A stretch of 64,000 nucleotides of DNA from Isoetes taiwanensis. Taxonomy: Eukaryota > Streptophyta > Lycopodiopsida > Isoetales > Isoetaceae. Shown here in pieces: positions 1 through 10,739 of the stretch. The notes under the pieces were generated by a model. The model made no database searches and had not been told where the DNA came from. It saw only the letters and a program-made list of their open reading frames with translations. Position numbers and translations under genes: made by a program. The stretch covers positions 2,268,608 through 2,332,607 of the forward strand of contig JAJEKV010000083.1 of NCBI GenBank assembly GCA_021234155.1, in the 5' to 3' direction. How positions within the stretch are numbered: position 1 is the stretch's first letter; each line of letters begins with the position of its first letter.

Positions 1-237
1 TACATATTAATCCCTCATTTCACGGCTATAATTATCCTTCTTGATACCTCAGGATTCTTGAGGGGATCAGAGGAATTTGCAAAAATGATGCCATTGGAAC
101 CAATATTGAGGTTTGAAGGTCAGTTATTGGTGCATGTCGTATCTATAGTAATAGGCAGGTAGCTGAAAATGCCGTAAAGCATGTGATTAAGGATCTGATG
201 TGGCTTGTGGTCTTATCAAATCTGGCTGGAGTAGTAC
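1..237. other. Flank of MITE, no assignable gene
   Basis: Short open stretches exist in shifting frames, with faint resemblance to a molybdenum hydroxylase (aldehyde oxidase/xanthine dehydrogenase) segment around 60-200 that would need a frameshift. This is too weak to call a gene. The last eight bases (230-237) are the target-site copy of the MITE that follows. Confidence 0.3.
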
Positions 238-780
238 CAGGGATAGGTTCTGTACGTATGAAATTATTTTTTCAGACGTATAAAGTCCAAAAATACGTAT
301 TTTTGGGAAAAATACTTATTTTTCGTATTTTATACTCGCCGTACGGAAAAATTTTAAATTTTAACCTTGTTTTCATTTCTCATTAAACTTTTTCCCGTAG
401 TTTAAAATTCCTAGGTTCGCACTTTACGAAAATTCAAAAAATTTCGGCAGTTTAAATTTTACTGTTCGCTATCAAAGAAAAACTTTTTTCACAGAAGTTT
501 AATTACGCTGAACTTTAAAAAAAAAAAATTTAATAATAATTTTTTTTTTGTTTAAACCTTTAGTTTCTACGCCAAAAATAGTTCGCCGTAGTTTAAATCA
601 AGGTTTTTTACGATTTTTTTTTTAGTTTCGCCAGAAGTTTAACCGAAGGTTCGCGCCACGCCGAATTTTTTAACCGGAAATTTTTTGATCGATTTTTGAC
701 GATTAAACGTCAAATTTGTGCCATATCAAACTAAAATCAATGACACATTATAAAACGTGATATGATTGAACCTATCCCCG
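238..780. mobile_element. hAT-like non-autonomous element (MITE) with 8-bp TSD
   Basis: Terminal inverted repeats are CAGGGATAGGTTC at 238-250 and GAACCTATCCCCG at 768-780 (one mismatch). The exact 8-bp duplication AGTAGTAC flanks it at 230-237 and 781-788. A CAGGG-type end plus an 8-bp TSD is typical of the hAT superfamily. The 543-bp interior is AT-rich and non-coding and contains about five degenerate copies of an AGTTTAA...GGTTCGC-like module, roughly 50-70 bp apart. The element depends on a transposase encoded elsewhere. Confidence 0.85.
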
Positions 781-788
781 AGTAGTAC

Positions 789-1258
789 AATGAAAATTAG
801 GGAAGACATAAGAATGGAAATGGAACATGGATTGCTATGAAGGATTACTTGAACATCACCCTGGGGGATTTTTGGCATAAACAGTACTGACAATTTGTTT
901 TATTGTGTTAGCTGGGCTATAGAAATTATCAAACATGTGTATCTAAAGGAAATGACAAACTAGTCCCCTCCATGTTTTGAACTACAAGAACTAAGGAGTA
1001 TGCATGCACGCAGGCAGAACACCGTGCAATGCTACTCAAATGCAACAAACTACAAATAATATTAGCTACTGGAAGTGGGGGGGTGGGGGGGGAGGGGGGA
1101 CTAATACTAGAATACATGTTTTTGGTCTTAACTTGGATGTGGGAATATTCCAACCGTGTGAGATGATTCCCCACAACATGACCACCATTGGAGGTATATG
1201 CAAACTTTATTAAGAACTATACTTTTATTAACAAGATCTAAGTTCATAAAAGAAACGA
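789..1258. other. Non-coding interval with poly-G tract
   Basis: No convincing gene. A G-rich run lies at about 1075-1098 (several runs of 5-8 G broken by single T or A). The end of the interval, 1248-1258, is the upstream TSD copy of the LINE insertion. Confidence 0.5.
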
Positions 1259-3251
1259 AAGTGTTGTCTGATTGCTTTTTTTCAAGGTGAGCCATCCCGC
1301 ATCTTTACTTGTTGGTCGGGGATCCCCAGGGTTGTCCTTTAAGCCCTTCACTATTGTTGCGTATGTTGTCTCAACTCTTTGATGTTGTAACTCGAGAAGG
1401 TGTCATCCGGGGTCCGCCCATGTTGGATGGTTCGGGAGGTGTGTAATCGCGATGTCGATGACACTTTCCTTTTTTCTTATGGCCAATGATGAAAATCTCC
1501 ATAATGCTAAGCTGCTCCTAGATACTTTCTCCCTGGCCTCTGGAGTTCTTGTGGGTTGGAGAAAGTGCACTGCTCTATGGACACTGGATAGTGTTGTTCC
1601 CTCTTGTATTCTTGACTATCCTTGGACGGTGCTTCCTCATGGTCAACCCACAAAGCTTTTGGGGTGCATGTTTACGCCTCATGTGCTTAGGATGAGATCA
1701 TTAAAGGTCTTGAGAAACATCTGTTTCGTGGAAGGTGGCTGGTTATCCTTGCCAGTAGGATCCAGAGTTGCAGGTCCGCCCTCAAAGCAACACCCATGTC
1801 TATATGGCATCTGCCTTACCGGGCTCCTCAATGTAAGATGAATGAGATCATACGTATTGTCGTGAATTTCATCGGGGGTGGTACATCGAAGGTGCCGTTG
1901 TTAAGGTATCCCGGCTAAGTGCATCAAGCCCTAAGGCGGGTTGGTGGGCTTGGAATGTTGGACTTCCGCCCGCAGCCGTGTCATGATTTCAAAGTTCATT
2001 TGGAGGCTCCTCCTTGATAAAGATGACTCTCCCGGCTTAAGGTTGGTGCGGCACCAATCCGCAGGTGTCTCCCCTTTCACAAGGCAACTATCAAGCCCTA
2101 GTCTCCCATGGGCCTTGTTGTATCCTCGCGATCCATATCCAAATGCTTCCCCATTCCTTAAAGGTGCGCTTGCTTCCTAGGATGCGGTTAGATCTTTATT
2201 CCATGTTAATCCCCAAGCGTGTGCTTAGTTGTCAATGTCATGTTGGTGGCTTCCCCCGCAAGGTATGCATGATCGCCGGCCTTTATGTGCACTTGTACAT
2301 CCAAAGACCCAACCGTTGGCTGCTAATTTGGGGTTTTAACGATTGCGACTTTGTATGATTACGGTCATCTTACGTCATGGGAGGCTTTTGAGGGCCAGTT
2401 TACGTTATCTGAGATGGGATCGGCAAAACGGGCTAGGGGTGGCTGATTTTTGCCATCAATGTGTAAAGAAACCACGGGCGATGTGCCTATTTGGATATGT
2501 GATGCGTCTTAAGCGAGAAAAGTTTGTTTCTTCCCGCGTCTGGTGCTTTTTTAGATTGTGAGCCTCTTCCCCATCCCCAAAGAGCGGCATCTTCGGGTTC
2601 CTCAACCACGGTGGAGAAGTGTTTGGATGCGGACATGGGATAAATTGCTCCACCCTAAAGTGTCGGTCATTTAGATGGCGATTCTCCATAGATGTGTTCG
2701 AAAGTGAATGTCTTGGTTCACAAGATGAATCCTAGAGTCTCGGATCGTTTGCCCTCTCGTGGCCAGCGTGTTGAAACTATTATTGAACATTGCTTCTTCT
2801 TATCACGATCATCTACGGCTTGCTTGGGAGTGGTTGTTCACTCTGTTGATTGTGTCTCTCACTAACCGGGGAGATCCTACTTGCACTTTATCCCCTGTTT
2901 GGCCTAGCTTGCGTAAAGCGGGCATTTCATCTTGCTTCTAGTTGGATTTTGTGGTCTATCTGGCAGAGGCGACATTTGTGGATTTTCCAAGGTGCACACA
3001 TCTCTGATCAACAGCTTCTCCATTGTGCTCAGCAGAAGATCACTAAAGCTTATCGTTGCTCATCTCTAGCTGATGATAAAAAAGAGATAATTTGGCAGAC
3101 GTATTTACGGTGTTCTTCTTATGCATCGACGGGTGTTTTTGCCTAGTTGGGTAAGCCTATCCACTAGGGTTTTATTCCTGTCTGTGCATTGTGTATTGTG
3201 CCTTTGTTCTTGTCAATAAAAAGAGCCTCACGTCCTTCAAAAAAAAAAAAA
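1259..3251 (+). mobile_element. 5'-truncated LINE retrotransposon, decayed
   Basis: The insertion ends in a 17-nt poly(A) (3239-3255) and is bounded by the direct repeat AAAAGAAACGA at 1248-1258 and 3252-3262, the mark of target-primed reverse transcription. The start lies inside the reverse transcriptase palm: around 1451-1475 one frame reads VDDTFLF, equivalent to the F/YADD box. Thumb-like sequence follows in another frame (ANDENLHNAKLLLDTFSLAS and beyond). Near 2930-3060 a Trp-rich stretch (WILWSIWQRRHLWIF) matches the C-terminal zf-RVT region of plant LINEs. Frameshifts and stops make it a pseudogene. Confidence 0.85.
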
Positions 3252-3262
3252 AAAAGAAACGA

Positions 3263-4604
3263 GTCTATTTATAACGATTTGTAAATTATGGAATGGAAAA
3301 CAATATGTTGTATGAACTTAAATATTGATGTTTCTTGATAATGTCAACTTGGTTTAATACCCACACATTGAAACTTACACGATCAAAATGTTGCGAACAA
3401 TAAAAACCAATGCAATTGTGCATCTAAATGAGCTCTGTCTATCAACGATGCATAAACAATTTTAGAAGGAACAATCCTTTCTAGGGTTGATTATGCAACC
3501 CTAGAAAGGACAATAATCCAAACCAACATCACCATGTAGAATCATGTCTTTGGGGGACAAAACATTGAATATATAGTCTTGCTACAAATTGCAAAATGCA
3601 CATCGGCTAAAACGCAATGCATAAAATTAAAGTGTTGTCAAATGGGCAACCAGATCTCAAGTTACAAAAAATAAAGATGATGTTGATTTGGTGTACACCT
3701 TTGTTGTGGATAAAGATAAACTCCCCTATAGCATGTAAACATTGGGTCTTGCAATATGAATTTACAGGGAACTTATATCAATCAAGAAACATATACATAT
3801 AAGTTCTATCCTAAAGATGTTATTTGGGAGCCATTCCAACTGGCAACCCATTGCTACGTTAGCATCTTGTTTGGAAGGGATGGTAAAGGCATTGCCCCTC
3901 GCAAGGACCTGGCGGTCAAGCCAAGTCTAGGCATTATACCATAACGGATGCCATAGAAGAAAACTTGAACTCAATCGATTTTGTACCGCAGTAGAGGAGG
4001 AGGAAGAGGCATCCCCTAAACGTGTTAGTCCCATGCCCCAAAGCACAGGACTATTCCTAAGGTATAGAAAAGAGCCAAAGGCCAAAGGGCAAGCGTCACG
4101 TTAGCAGCTAAAGTCATGCAAACCAAGAAGAAGCGACCACGCGACTCCCCGGCGTAAGGAATCCACGGCCCGTCAACTTTCAGTGCCACTCATTATGACA
4201 ATAATGATTCCACGATTTATGGCAGGGATCATGGAATTAGGTGACGGGAGATCCACAAATGGCAGATTCTTGGCTATTTTGGGCAGAAGCCATTGTACTA
4301 TATACCAGAAGACTAGACTTAGATCTTTAGACAAGTTCAGGCATTTTTTGTTGTCTCAAGTCCTCACGGAGCTTTTCATGTATTCTCACTGATCCTTCAA
4401 AAGATATTTATTGTCTCATTAGTTGTTGTCTTGTTTTGTCCATTTTATTTTGTATTGCAAAGCACGCGTGACAGTTGTTCTTTATTCAGGAGTAGTTTGT
4501 AGGACACAAGGGTTCTCACAGAGAACTGTATCCAAACTCTCTCGAACCTGGACCCTAAACACTGTCGCTAATTGCCGAGTCCTAATCTTCCTTCTTTTTC
4601 TCCA
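3263..4604. other. Intergenic, one perfect short hairpin
   Basis: No supported gene. A perfect 15-bp stem (TCCTTTCTAGGGTTG, 3475-3489, with its complement at 3496-3510) encloses the loop ATTATG. Confidence 0.5.
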
Positions 4605-5394
4605 ATGTCTTTTCAGACTTCCACTCAAGGTGAGCTCCTCGCCAAACCATCACCGCCCCGCCTCAAAGAATGGTGAGATGCGGTATGTGACTTCTACTAT
4701 GGTGAGTATGATATTGAAGGTGGCCGTCCATACTCCTGCACTCATTCAACTCCACCGACCCTGCAGACCTCTTCACGTCCAGGGTCACCAAACTGTTGTC
4801 ATCATTGCTCTCAATCATAATCGCCTCATCCGACTCCGATGCATCACACTCCACCATACTTTGAGACACCGGAAAGCACTTACGTTCATATTCTATGAAT
4901 GCCCACTCCTGCACCTCCTCACGGACTTACCTTTCATGCCCTCCACGGCGATTACCACACAACTAGGTAACTCCCAACCCTAGCCGGTATTTGTCCAAAT
5001 CCGATGTTACCTCTGCGCAAATATCGGGTGACGAATGCAATTTCACCAATGGACCTCCCTCATTGCAAGCGATGCAACATGTGCAATCATACCATGGAGT
5101 GCATGTATGCCAACCCCATGCCCTTCAGACAAAAAATAGTTTTCCAGGTACAAAGCTACACCACAACAACAGCCTCAACATGACCAACCTTCTCGTCAAC
5201 CATTTGACCAGCTAAAGGCCCAATGCTATCATTGTCATGAACGGGGGCACAATACTACCATGTGCCCTCAACTGCCACAAGTTCAAGTCCAATTACTGGG
5301 TACGAATCAAATGGCTTCAGTCCGTCTTACTGCCTACCAACTCTGGGTTGCCAATGGTAAACAAGGGCCCCACCCTTTGCAACTTGTAAAGTGA
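4605..5394 (+). pseudogene. Decayed retrotransposon gag remnant with CCHC zinc knuckle
   Basis: An open frame starts at 4605 (MSFQTSTQGELLAKP) and is soon interrupted by stops. After frame changes it reaches a CX2CX4HX4C zinc knuckle encoded at 5224-5265 (CYHCHERGHNTTMC), ending at a TGA at 5392-5394. A second Cys/His-rich patch (CKRCNMCNHTMEC) precedes it. Zinc knuckles of this spacing are typical of LTR-retrotransposon nucleocapsid. I see no protease or reverse transcriptase after it and no LTR, so only a gag fragment remains. Copia and gypsy origin cannot be separated. Confidence 0.6.
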
Positions 5395-7238
5395 ACTGAA
5401 CCTCCAAAGCATCAAATAAACCGCAACCACATATTCATCAGAAGATAGAGATGGGCCTGATGGCCTTCAATATCTACCATTGTAGTAGATGTCTTGAAAT
5501 TTTATAGCCTCTGATTTGACCATATCTGGGAAATTTAAGAATTGATCGGCATAAAAGGCAAGAATATGCATAAAATACGGCATTCTTGCTTCCGACGACT
5601 ATAGAATCCGGAACCGTGTAGTGCCCGGATTCTCGCAGTCGCGGGGAAGAAGAATTCTGACCCCATTCCGTTCTACGACGTCAAGGTAAGCTGAAAACCG
5701 GATTCTACAGGTTTGCTCAAGCCATTTGCCATTCTTGAGAAGAATGGATCAAGAAACTGTCGGAAGGCAGACCCACTTACCTTGACGTTTATAGATGACT
5801 TCAAAATATGACTATAGTGATTTACAATTTGACTAAGGCATTGAGCTTGAGTTTACATGTCCAATGCACAAAAGACGTCAATTTCCTTGTTAACGAACCA
5901 ACAAAATTCACACACTTAACCTTCAGGACACTCCAAGCCTTAACACCTAAGCTAAAAGGAAAAGGAGTGCCTTAAATCCTATAGAAATTGCTGCAAATGG
6001 GTAACATCACTATGTTGTGCTCTTTCTGAATTCAAATTCTATTTCTACATCCTTTGCTCAAGAGCTTGGATCAAATGATCTATATCTGTGATCAAGGCCT
6101 AAGAACTTCAACATCATAAATCCAACTTGCATTTATCCTCAAACAATATATCAACACCGTGCAACATAAGAAAAACTTACATAGAGAAGATTTTGCTAGG
6201 ATTTTATTCCAAAACATATGGGTAAATGTGGAGTCAAACCAAGGAACATAGGCTAGCTCATCTGCTTCCATTGTTCCTCCCTGATACGAACCAAGCTGTC
6301 TCTTAGCTCTGAAATCCAGTCACAGCTCCCATCTCCCGGCTCCAAGCCATCTCCAAACATCTTAAAGCATAAGTCTAATATCATAACTACGCAAACGGGA
6401 AATAATGCCTTAGTAACTAACTGAAAATTTCAAGACGATTTTTGTTCTGATCCAGTGATTTTTCTTCAAGATTGACGAATCATGAGGATGAGACTACTAG
6501 TTACGGTCTCTGATCAGATCTATTAGGACATCAAAATACTATTGGCATTCAAAGATATGCGGCCAGAACTCTAACACATTGGGTGCCATCATGTTTTGCC
6601 CAGAGCTCCGCCATAGCTATGTAAGAGCGTGTAATATATACATGCCATTATAACCAAGTCCAAGAACAAGGGCTTCACTACTGGTGCTTCAGACTCCACC
6701 CTTGCTGCTGCCCTTGCCCCCGCCCCTAGTAGTGGCCGTACGGATGGCATATCCACCTTCCACTTATTTCCCAAAAAAAATCTTTACCGTTTTAAGTGTC
6801 ATAAGTATCACAAACCCCTCAACAAAATCGAGGCCTTTGATATGGCATTTCCCACTCTAACAAAAGCGTCCCCCCGCAACCCAAAAATAAGTGGGAAGCT
6901 TTTACAGTTGACCAAAAAATCATCTATGATACTATTTTATCTATCCCTAATAATCTGGCCCTCAAGTTTGAATGCTGAGACCAGATCTCAGCCATTGGTT
7001 ACCCACCAGAAACACATTAAAAGGTTGTTGTGCCAAATGGCCATAAATACCTAGTTGTTATGAAAACCACCATAAACCACAAAAAATCACCACAAAATTC
7101 TCGGGCCCAAGTTGTTAAGGTGGATCCACATTATTTCGGATAATGGACAGTGGAAAAACGTTTGTGAAGAAGTCAAGTTCGTGCAAATAACTAGCACGAG
7201 GTCTCCAGATAAGACTATAGTTCCTCCACATATTTCCA
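5395..7238. other. Intergenic with overlapping inverted repeats (5560-5800)
   Basis: Short inverted repeats cluster at 5560-5800. GCAAGAAT pairs with ATTCTTGC; AGAATCCGG pairs with CCGGATTCT twice; ACGTCAAGGTAAG near 5678 pairs with CTTACCTTGACGT near 5778. They could be the decayed core of a foldback element. The rest shows no gene I can support. Confidence 0.4.
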
Positions 7239-7247
7239 TTTAAATAC
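7239..7247 (+). promoter_or_regulatory. TATA-like box of the glucanase gene
   Basis: TTTAAATAC lies about 50 bp upstream of the glucanase ATG at 7293, a usual plant core-promoter spacing. No other element stands out. Confidence 0.4.
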
Positions 7248-7292
7248 CTTCGTCTCCTTCACACAATTCAAGCTCCTTTCTTACTGTTGGAT

Positions 7293-9080
7293 ATGGCTAC
7301 AATCTTTCTCAATCTTTTTCTGCTGTTCCTTGTTCAAGCTTCTGCAGGTCTCCCATTTGAGCTAAAAATGTTTGATTTTGAATTTGATTTTTGGAATTGG
7401 TATCCTAAGATTTTGCTTTATATTTAAATTTGAGATAGAACTGAGATTTTTGTATTGTTTGAATGGCAGATCCGCTGATTGGGGTGAATTATGGGAGGGT
7501 TGGGAATAATCTGCCATCACACAGCAAAGTTGTTAGTCTGCTGAAGCAAATGAATGTGGGGATGGCTAAAATTTTCGATGCAGATGCGCAAGTGCTGCAG
7601 GCATTTGCAGATACGGGGATCAAGCTTGCGGTTATGGTGACAAACGAGGAGCTAGAAGGAGTAGCGAATAGCCAGGCAACGGCGGATAAATGGGTGCAGG
7701 AAAAGGTGCTTCCATATTACCCAGCAACTGATATCAACGCAATTGTTGTGGCAAACGAACTCCTGTCGGATTACAGCAAAAAATCCGCCTGGACCCAACT
7801 GGTCCCTGCCATGAAGCATATCAGAACCGCCCTCCTCAACCAAAATCTGAACAAAATTTCCGTCACCACTGCCATAGCCGCAGATGCCCTTTCGGTTTCC
7901 TACCCGCCCTCAAGCGGACAATTCCGGGACGACATAGCCAGCTCTGTCATGGCCCCAATTCTTCAATTTCTGTCAGAAAATGATTTTCCTTACTACGCCA
8001 ATTTTTACCCATATCTCAGCTGGGTTTCAAATCCCTCAGACATTTCTCTGGAATACGCTCTCTTCGGAACCTCGAAAGTTCTGGTTCAAGACTCTAGCTA
8101 TGGCTACACGAATCTGCTAGATGCCTCCACCGATGCTACCTATGCAGCTATGGAAAAATTGGGCTACTGGAATGTTGAAATCGTTATCAGCGAAACCGGC
8201 TGGCCTACCAAAGGCGATTCTTCCGAAACTGGTGCAAATCCACAGAACGCACGGCTTTATAACCAGAGATTGGTTACCACGGCAGCCCCAGAAGGCGCAG
8301 CGTGAAAATTCCAGTTTATATCTTTGCCCTTTTCAATGAGAATCAGAAATCGGGCCCTGAAAGGGAGAGAAACTGGGGCCTGTTGTACCCCGATGGATCC
8401 AACGTTTACTCCATAGATCTGACCGGTGGATCCACGGATTTATGGTGTCTTGCAAATTCTAATGCCCGTTCTAGCGATCTGCAGGGAAATTTGGATTGGG
8501 CTTGTGCGAATACAGACTGTTCTGAAATTCAGAGGGGCCAAAGTTGCTTTGATCCGGATACTGTGGTTGCCCATGCTTCTTATGCATTCAACCATTATTT
8601 TCAAGCCAACAAGAACAATGGTGGAACCTGTGATTTCAGCGGCACAGCCATAGCCATCTTTATAAATCCAAGTATGTATCTCCTACACAAGTTGGTCTCT
8701 AATGCACGTTAAAAATATTAAACAAGTAATAACAAGTAAACAACAAGAGAAGATTGCACACACAAAATGCTTCAATACATATATCTTGCCTTTAGTCTAA
8801 TAATAAGAAGATAGATATACTATAATAATAATAGGATAGATATACTAATAATAATAGAAAATATCTAGATACACATAGATGTGAGCCCTAGAATGCCTCG
8901 AACAAAAAATACCCTTGCTTTGAACTACTAAATCCCTAATTTAGAAATCATTTTCTTCTTTACATATTCTTATGCATTGTTGAATTTGATCTAAGATTAC
9001 TCTTTGCATTTCCAGGTTATAACAATTGCAAGTACCAAACCTCGAGTCTCTCCTCTGCTTCACTTATTCAGGAGATGTAA
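7293..9080 (+). pseudogene. GH17 endo-beta-1,3-glucanase with X8/CBM43 domain, frameshifted
   Basis: Three exons: 7293-7347, 7470-8671 and 9016-9080, with GT-AG introns in phases that restore the frame. Exon 1 encodes a signal peptide (MATIFLNLFLLFLVQASA). Exon 2 opens with DPLIGVNYGRVGNNLP, the normal mature start of GH17 enzymes, which hydrolyse beta-1,3-glucan (callose) at the cell wall or plasmodesmata. The nucleophile motif VISETGWPTKG is at about 8178-8210. KIPVYIFALFNENQK follows, but in another frame: the first frame ends at TGA 8303-8305, and the break is near 8270-8285, where a few codons of the usual NQRLV-to-GTP linker are also missing. Downstream is an X8 domain (WCLANSNA...CFDPDTVVAHASYAFNHYFQ) completed by exon 3 (NPSYNNCKYQ). 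As read, the product would lose part of the barrel and X8. It is either a young pseudogene or a base error; everything else is intact. Confidence 0.85.
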
Positions 9081-9237
9081 ATCTAATGCATTGAACAAGT
9101 CCTACAATGTTACCTCAATATGTTCCACATGGAAATGAACTAGCCTACATTAAATTGCCACTAGTATTTGTCTATTCTTCAACCTTATCTTATTTTGACG
9201 TAAAAAGTACTATCTATCTATCTATTTATTTTATCAA
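9067..9237 (+). repeat. Duplicated block A, copy 1 (3' end of glucanase)
   Basis: These 171 bp start in the last codons of the glucanase (CAG GAG ATG TAA) and run into 3' flank ending in (CTAT)n. They are repeated with few changes at 10056-10226, so the gene's 3' end was duplicated locally. Confidence 0.85.
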
Positions 9238-9288
9238 TCTTTGACCCACTTTGTCCTCCTAGATATCTGAAAATTATGTGTGCATGAA

Positions 9289-9660
9289 ATGATTTGCTAC
9301 TTTCATTGTTTATCTTCTTAAGGTTCCTAATTTTATTTTGGCTCTTTACTTCATTTTTTGGCCTAGTGGTTAGTCCACTCGTCTAGCACATTGAGGTCTC
9401 GTGTTCGAACCTCACTAGGATCTTGGCATCTTAGGACCTTTGGCCCCTGGTATCTTTGTAGGGGGCGGTGCTCCTTGAAGGGGGGTTGCAAGAACATGCC
9501 ATGTGTCGTCGTATGTCCTAAGGGATGCTGGCTAGTGCTACGACGTAAAAATACACCTTCCTTCCTTCCTTCCTTCTAATTCTATTTAGGACCAAAAAAT
9601 ACTAAAAGCAAAAATTTGCATAATTGTCCTTAATGACTGTAAAAGTAAAATGCCCAAAAT
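9289..9660 (+). repeat. Duplicated block B, copy 1, SINE-containing
   Basis: From TTTGCTACTTT onward this block matches 9914-10036 (copy 2), but is interrupted by the SINE at about 9358-9577. Both sides of the interruption align to adjacent sequence in copy 2. Confidence 0.7.
9358..9577 (+). mobile_element. tRNA-derived SINE
   Basis: A tRNA-like head carries an A-box-like TAGTGGTTAGTCC (9364-9376) and a B box GTTCGAACCTC (9403-9413), the internal RNA polymerase III promoter. An unrelated body follows, ending in ACGTAAAAATACA plus a (CTTC)n tail at 9557-9577. Block B copy 2 shows the unoccupied site. No clear perfect TSD remains. A similar tail, ACGTAAAAATAC followed by (CTAT)n, occurs at about 11207-11230 in the dioxygenase intron and near 9198. 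Confidence 0.75.
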
Positions 9661-9913
9661 TCTTGTGTAAAATAATTCAATTTGCAGGATAGGCTATTAA
9701 TATCAACAGCAAAATTACTCGAGGTAATCCTTATGGCAAATTGAACAAGACTAGAAGCTACTTTAAACAAGGAGGAACTGTTTCTTTTGATGTTTTACAA
9801 GAGTTTTTGCAGCTTTTAATAGAAGTCTGAAATATATGCAACAAGATTCTATCAAAACTAGAAAAAGGCCTTATTTTGATGTGGGCTCCTGATGTTGTTA
9901 TGTCTATGTCCAA
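9661..9913 (+). other. Unassigned sequence between duplicated blocks
   Basis: A short open stretch of about 45 codons (near 9690-9830, reading INSKITRGNPYGKLNKTRS and ending in TGA) lies just after a splice-acceptor-like TTTGCAG. I recognise no domain; it could be an orphan exon or chance. Confidence 0.25.
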
Positions 9914-10036
9914 ATCATTTGCTACTTTTACTTTTTATCTTCTTTCCTCAATTTTGGCCTTCTTCAATTGCATTTAGGGCCAGAAGCAAAGATTGCATAG
10001 TTGTCCTTATGACTACAAAAGTAAAATGACCAAAAC
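9914..10036 (+). repeat. Duplicated block B, copy 2 (empty SINE site)
   Basis: It aligns with the two flanks of the SINE in copy 1 and lacks the insertion, which confirms the SINE as a discrete insertion. Confidence 0.7.
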
Positions 10037-10055
10037 TCTAACGTATAGTTTGTCC

Positions 10056-10226
10056 TTCAGGAGATGTAAATCTAACGCATTGAACAAGTCCTACAATGTT
10101 ACCTCAATATGTTCCACATGCAAATAAACTAGCCTACATTAAATTGCCACTAGTATTTGTCTATTCTTCAATCTTATCTAAATTTGGCATAAAAAGTTCT
10201 ATCCATCTATCTATTTATTTTATCAA
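10056..10226 (+). repeat. Duplicated block A, copy 2
   Basis: 171 bp, direct orientation, near-identical to 9067-9237, beginning at the duplicated CAGGAGATGTAA (glucanase C terminus and stop). The rest of the gene is absent here. Confidence 0.85.
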
Positions 10227-10530
10227 CTAGTGAACCAAGCATGTTCTAGTTAAATGCACAGCTGTCCCATTGTTATGGCTCCAGTTGACCAAGAGATGCA
10301 AGAATTATTTTCTTAGAGAAGAGCAAATGCAATTGAAGTTTTATAAGACGTGTTTTCGTGTCTTATCCATGTGACTATATGACTATGAAAATACAAGTGG
10401 ATGAGAAGTCAAGGAGGAGGAAGACAATATTGGAGCTCTACAAGATAAGCTAGGGTAGGATAAGGCGGGATAAGGGTAAAAGGGGTCGTGGCAGAATGAT
10501 GAACGATGGAGAATCTGCAAGATAGAATAG

Positions 10531-10646
10531 CTGACGGGATTGCACCGCATGATGACATAAATGGTAAATTCACAAACAGTTGGAATGGCACAACATGACG
10601 ACATGATGGGTAAATTTACCGACGGATGAGATTGCACCACATGACA
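10531..10646 (+). repeat. Three degenerate ~46-bp tandem repeats upstream of the dioxygenase
   Basis: Each unit contains a GG(G)ATTGCACC-like box, CATGACGACAT and GGTAAATTYAC. The third unit is partial. They end about 95 bp before the dioxygenase start codon, so they lie in its promoter or 5' UTR. Confidence 0.6.
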
Positions 10647-10739
10647 ATTAAGTGTGGATTTAATGTCACCTGCAAAATGGAACTTTGTGGGGGGCAATAT
10701 ATTGTGGCACGTTATGTTGTAAGTCATGTAAGATGTAAG

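Noticed and set aside
1..237. Faint similarity to an aldehyde oxidase/xanthine dehydrogenase segment
   Set aside because: Under 40 residues, needs a frameshift, and no diagnostic motif is present.
9353..9420. tRNA gene
   Set aside because: A and B boxes are present but the cloverleaf is not complete and an unrelated body with simple-repeat tail follows, so SINE.
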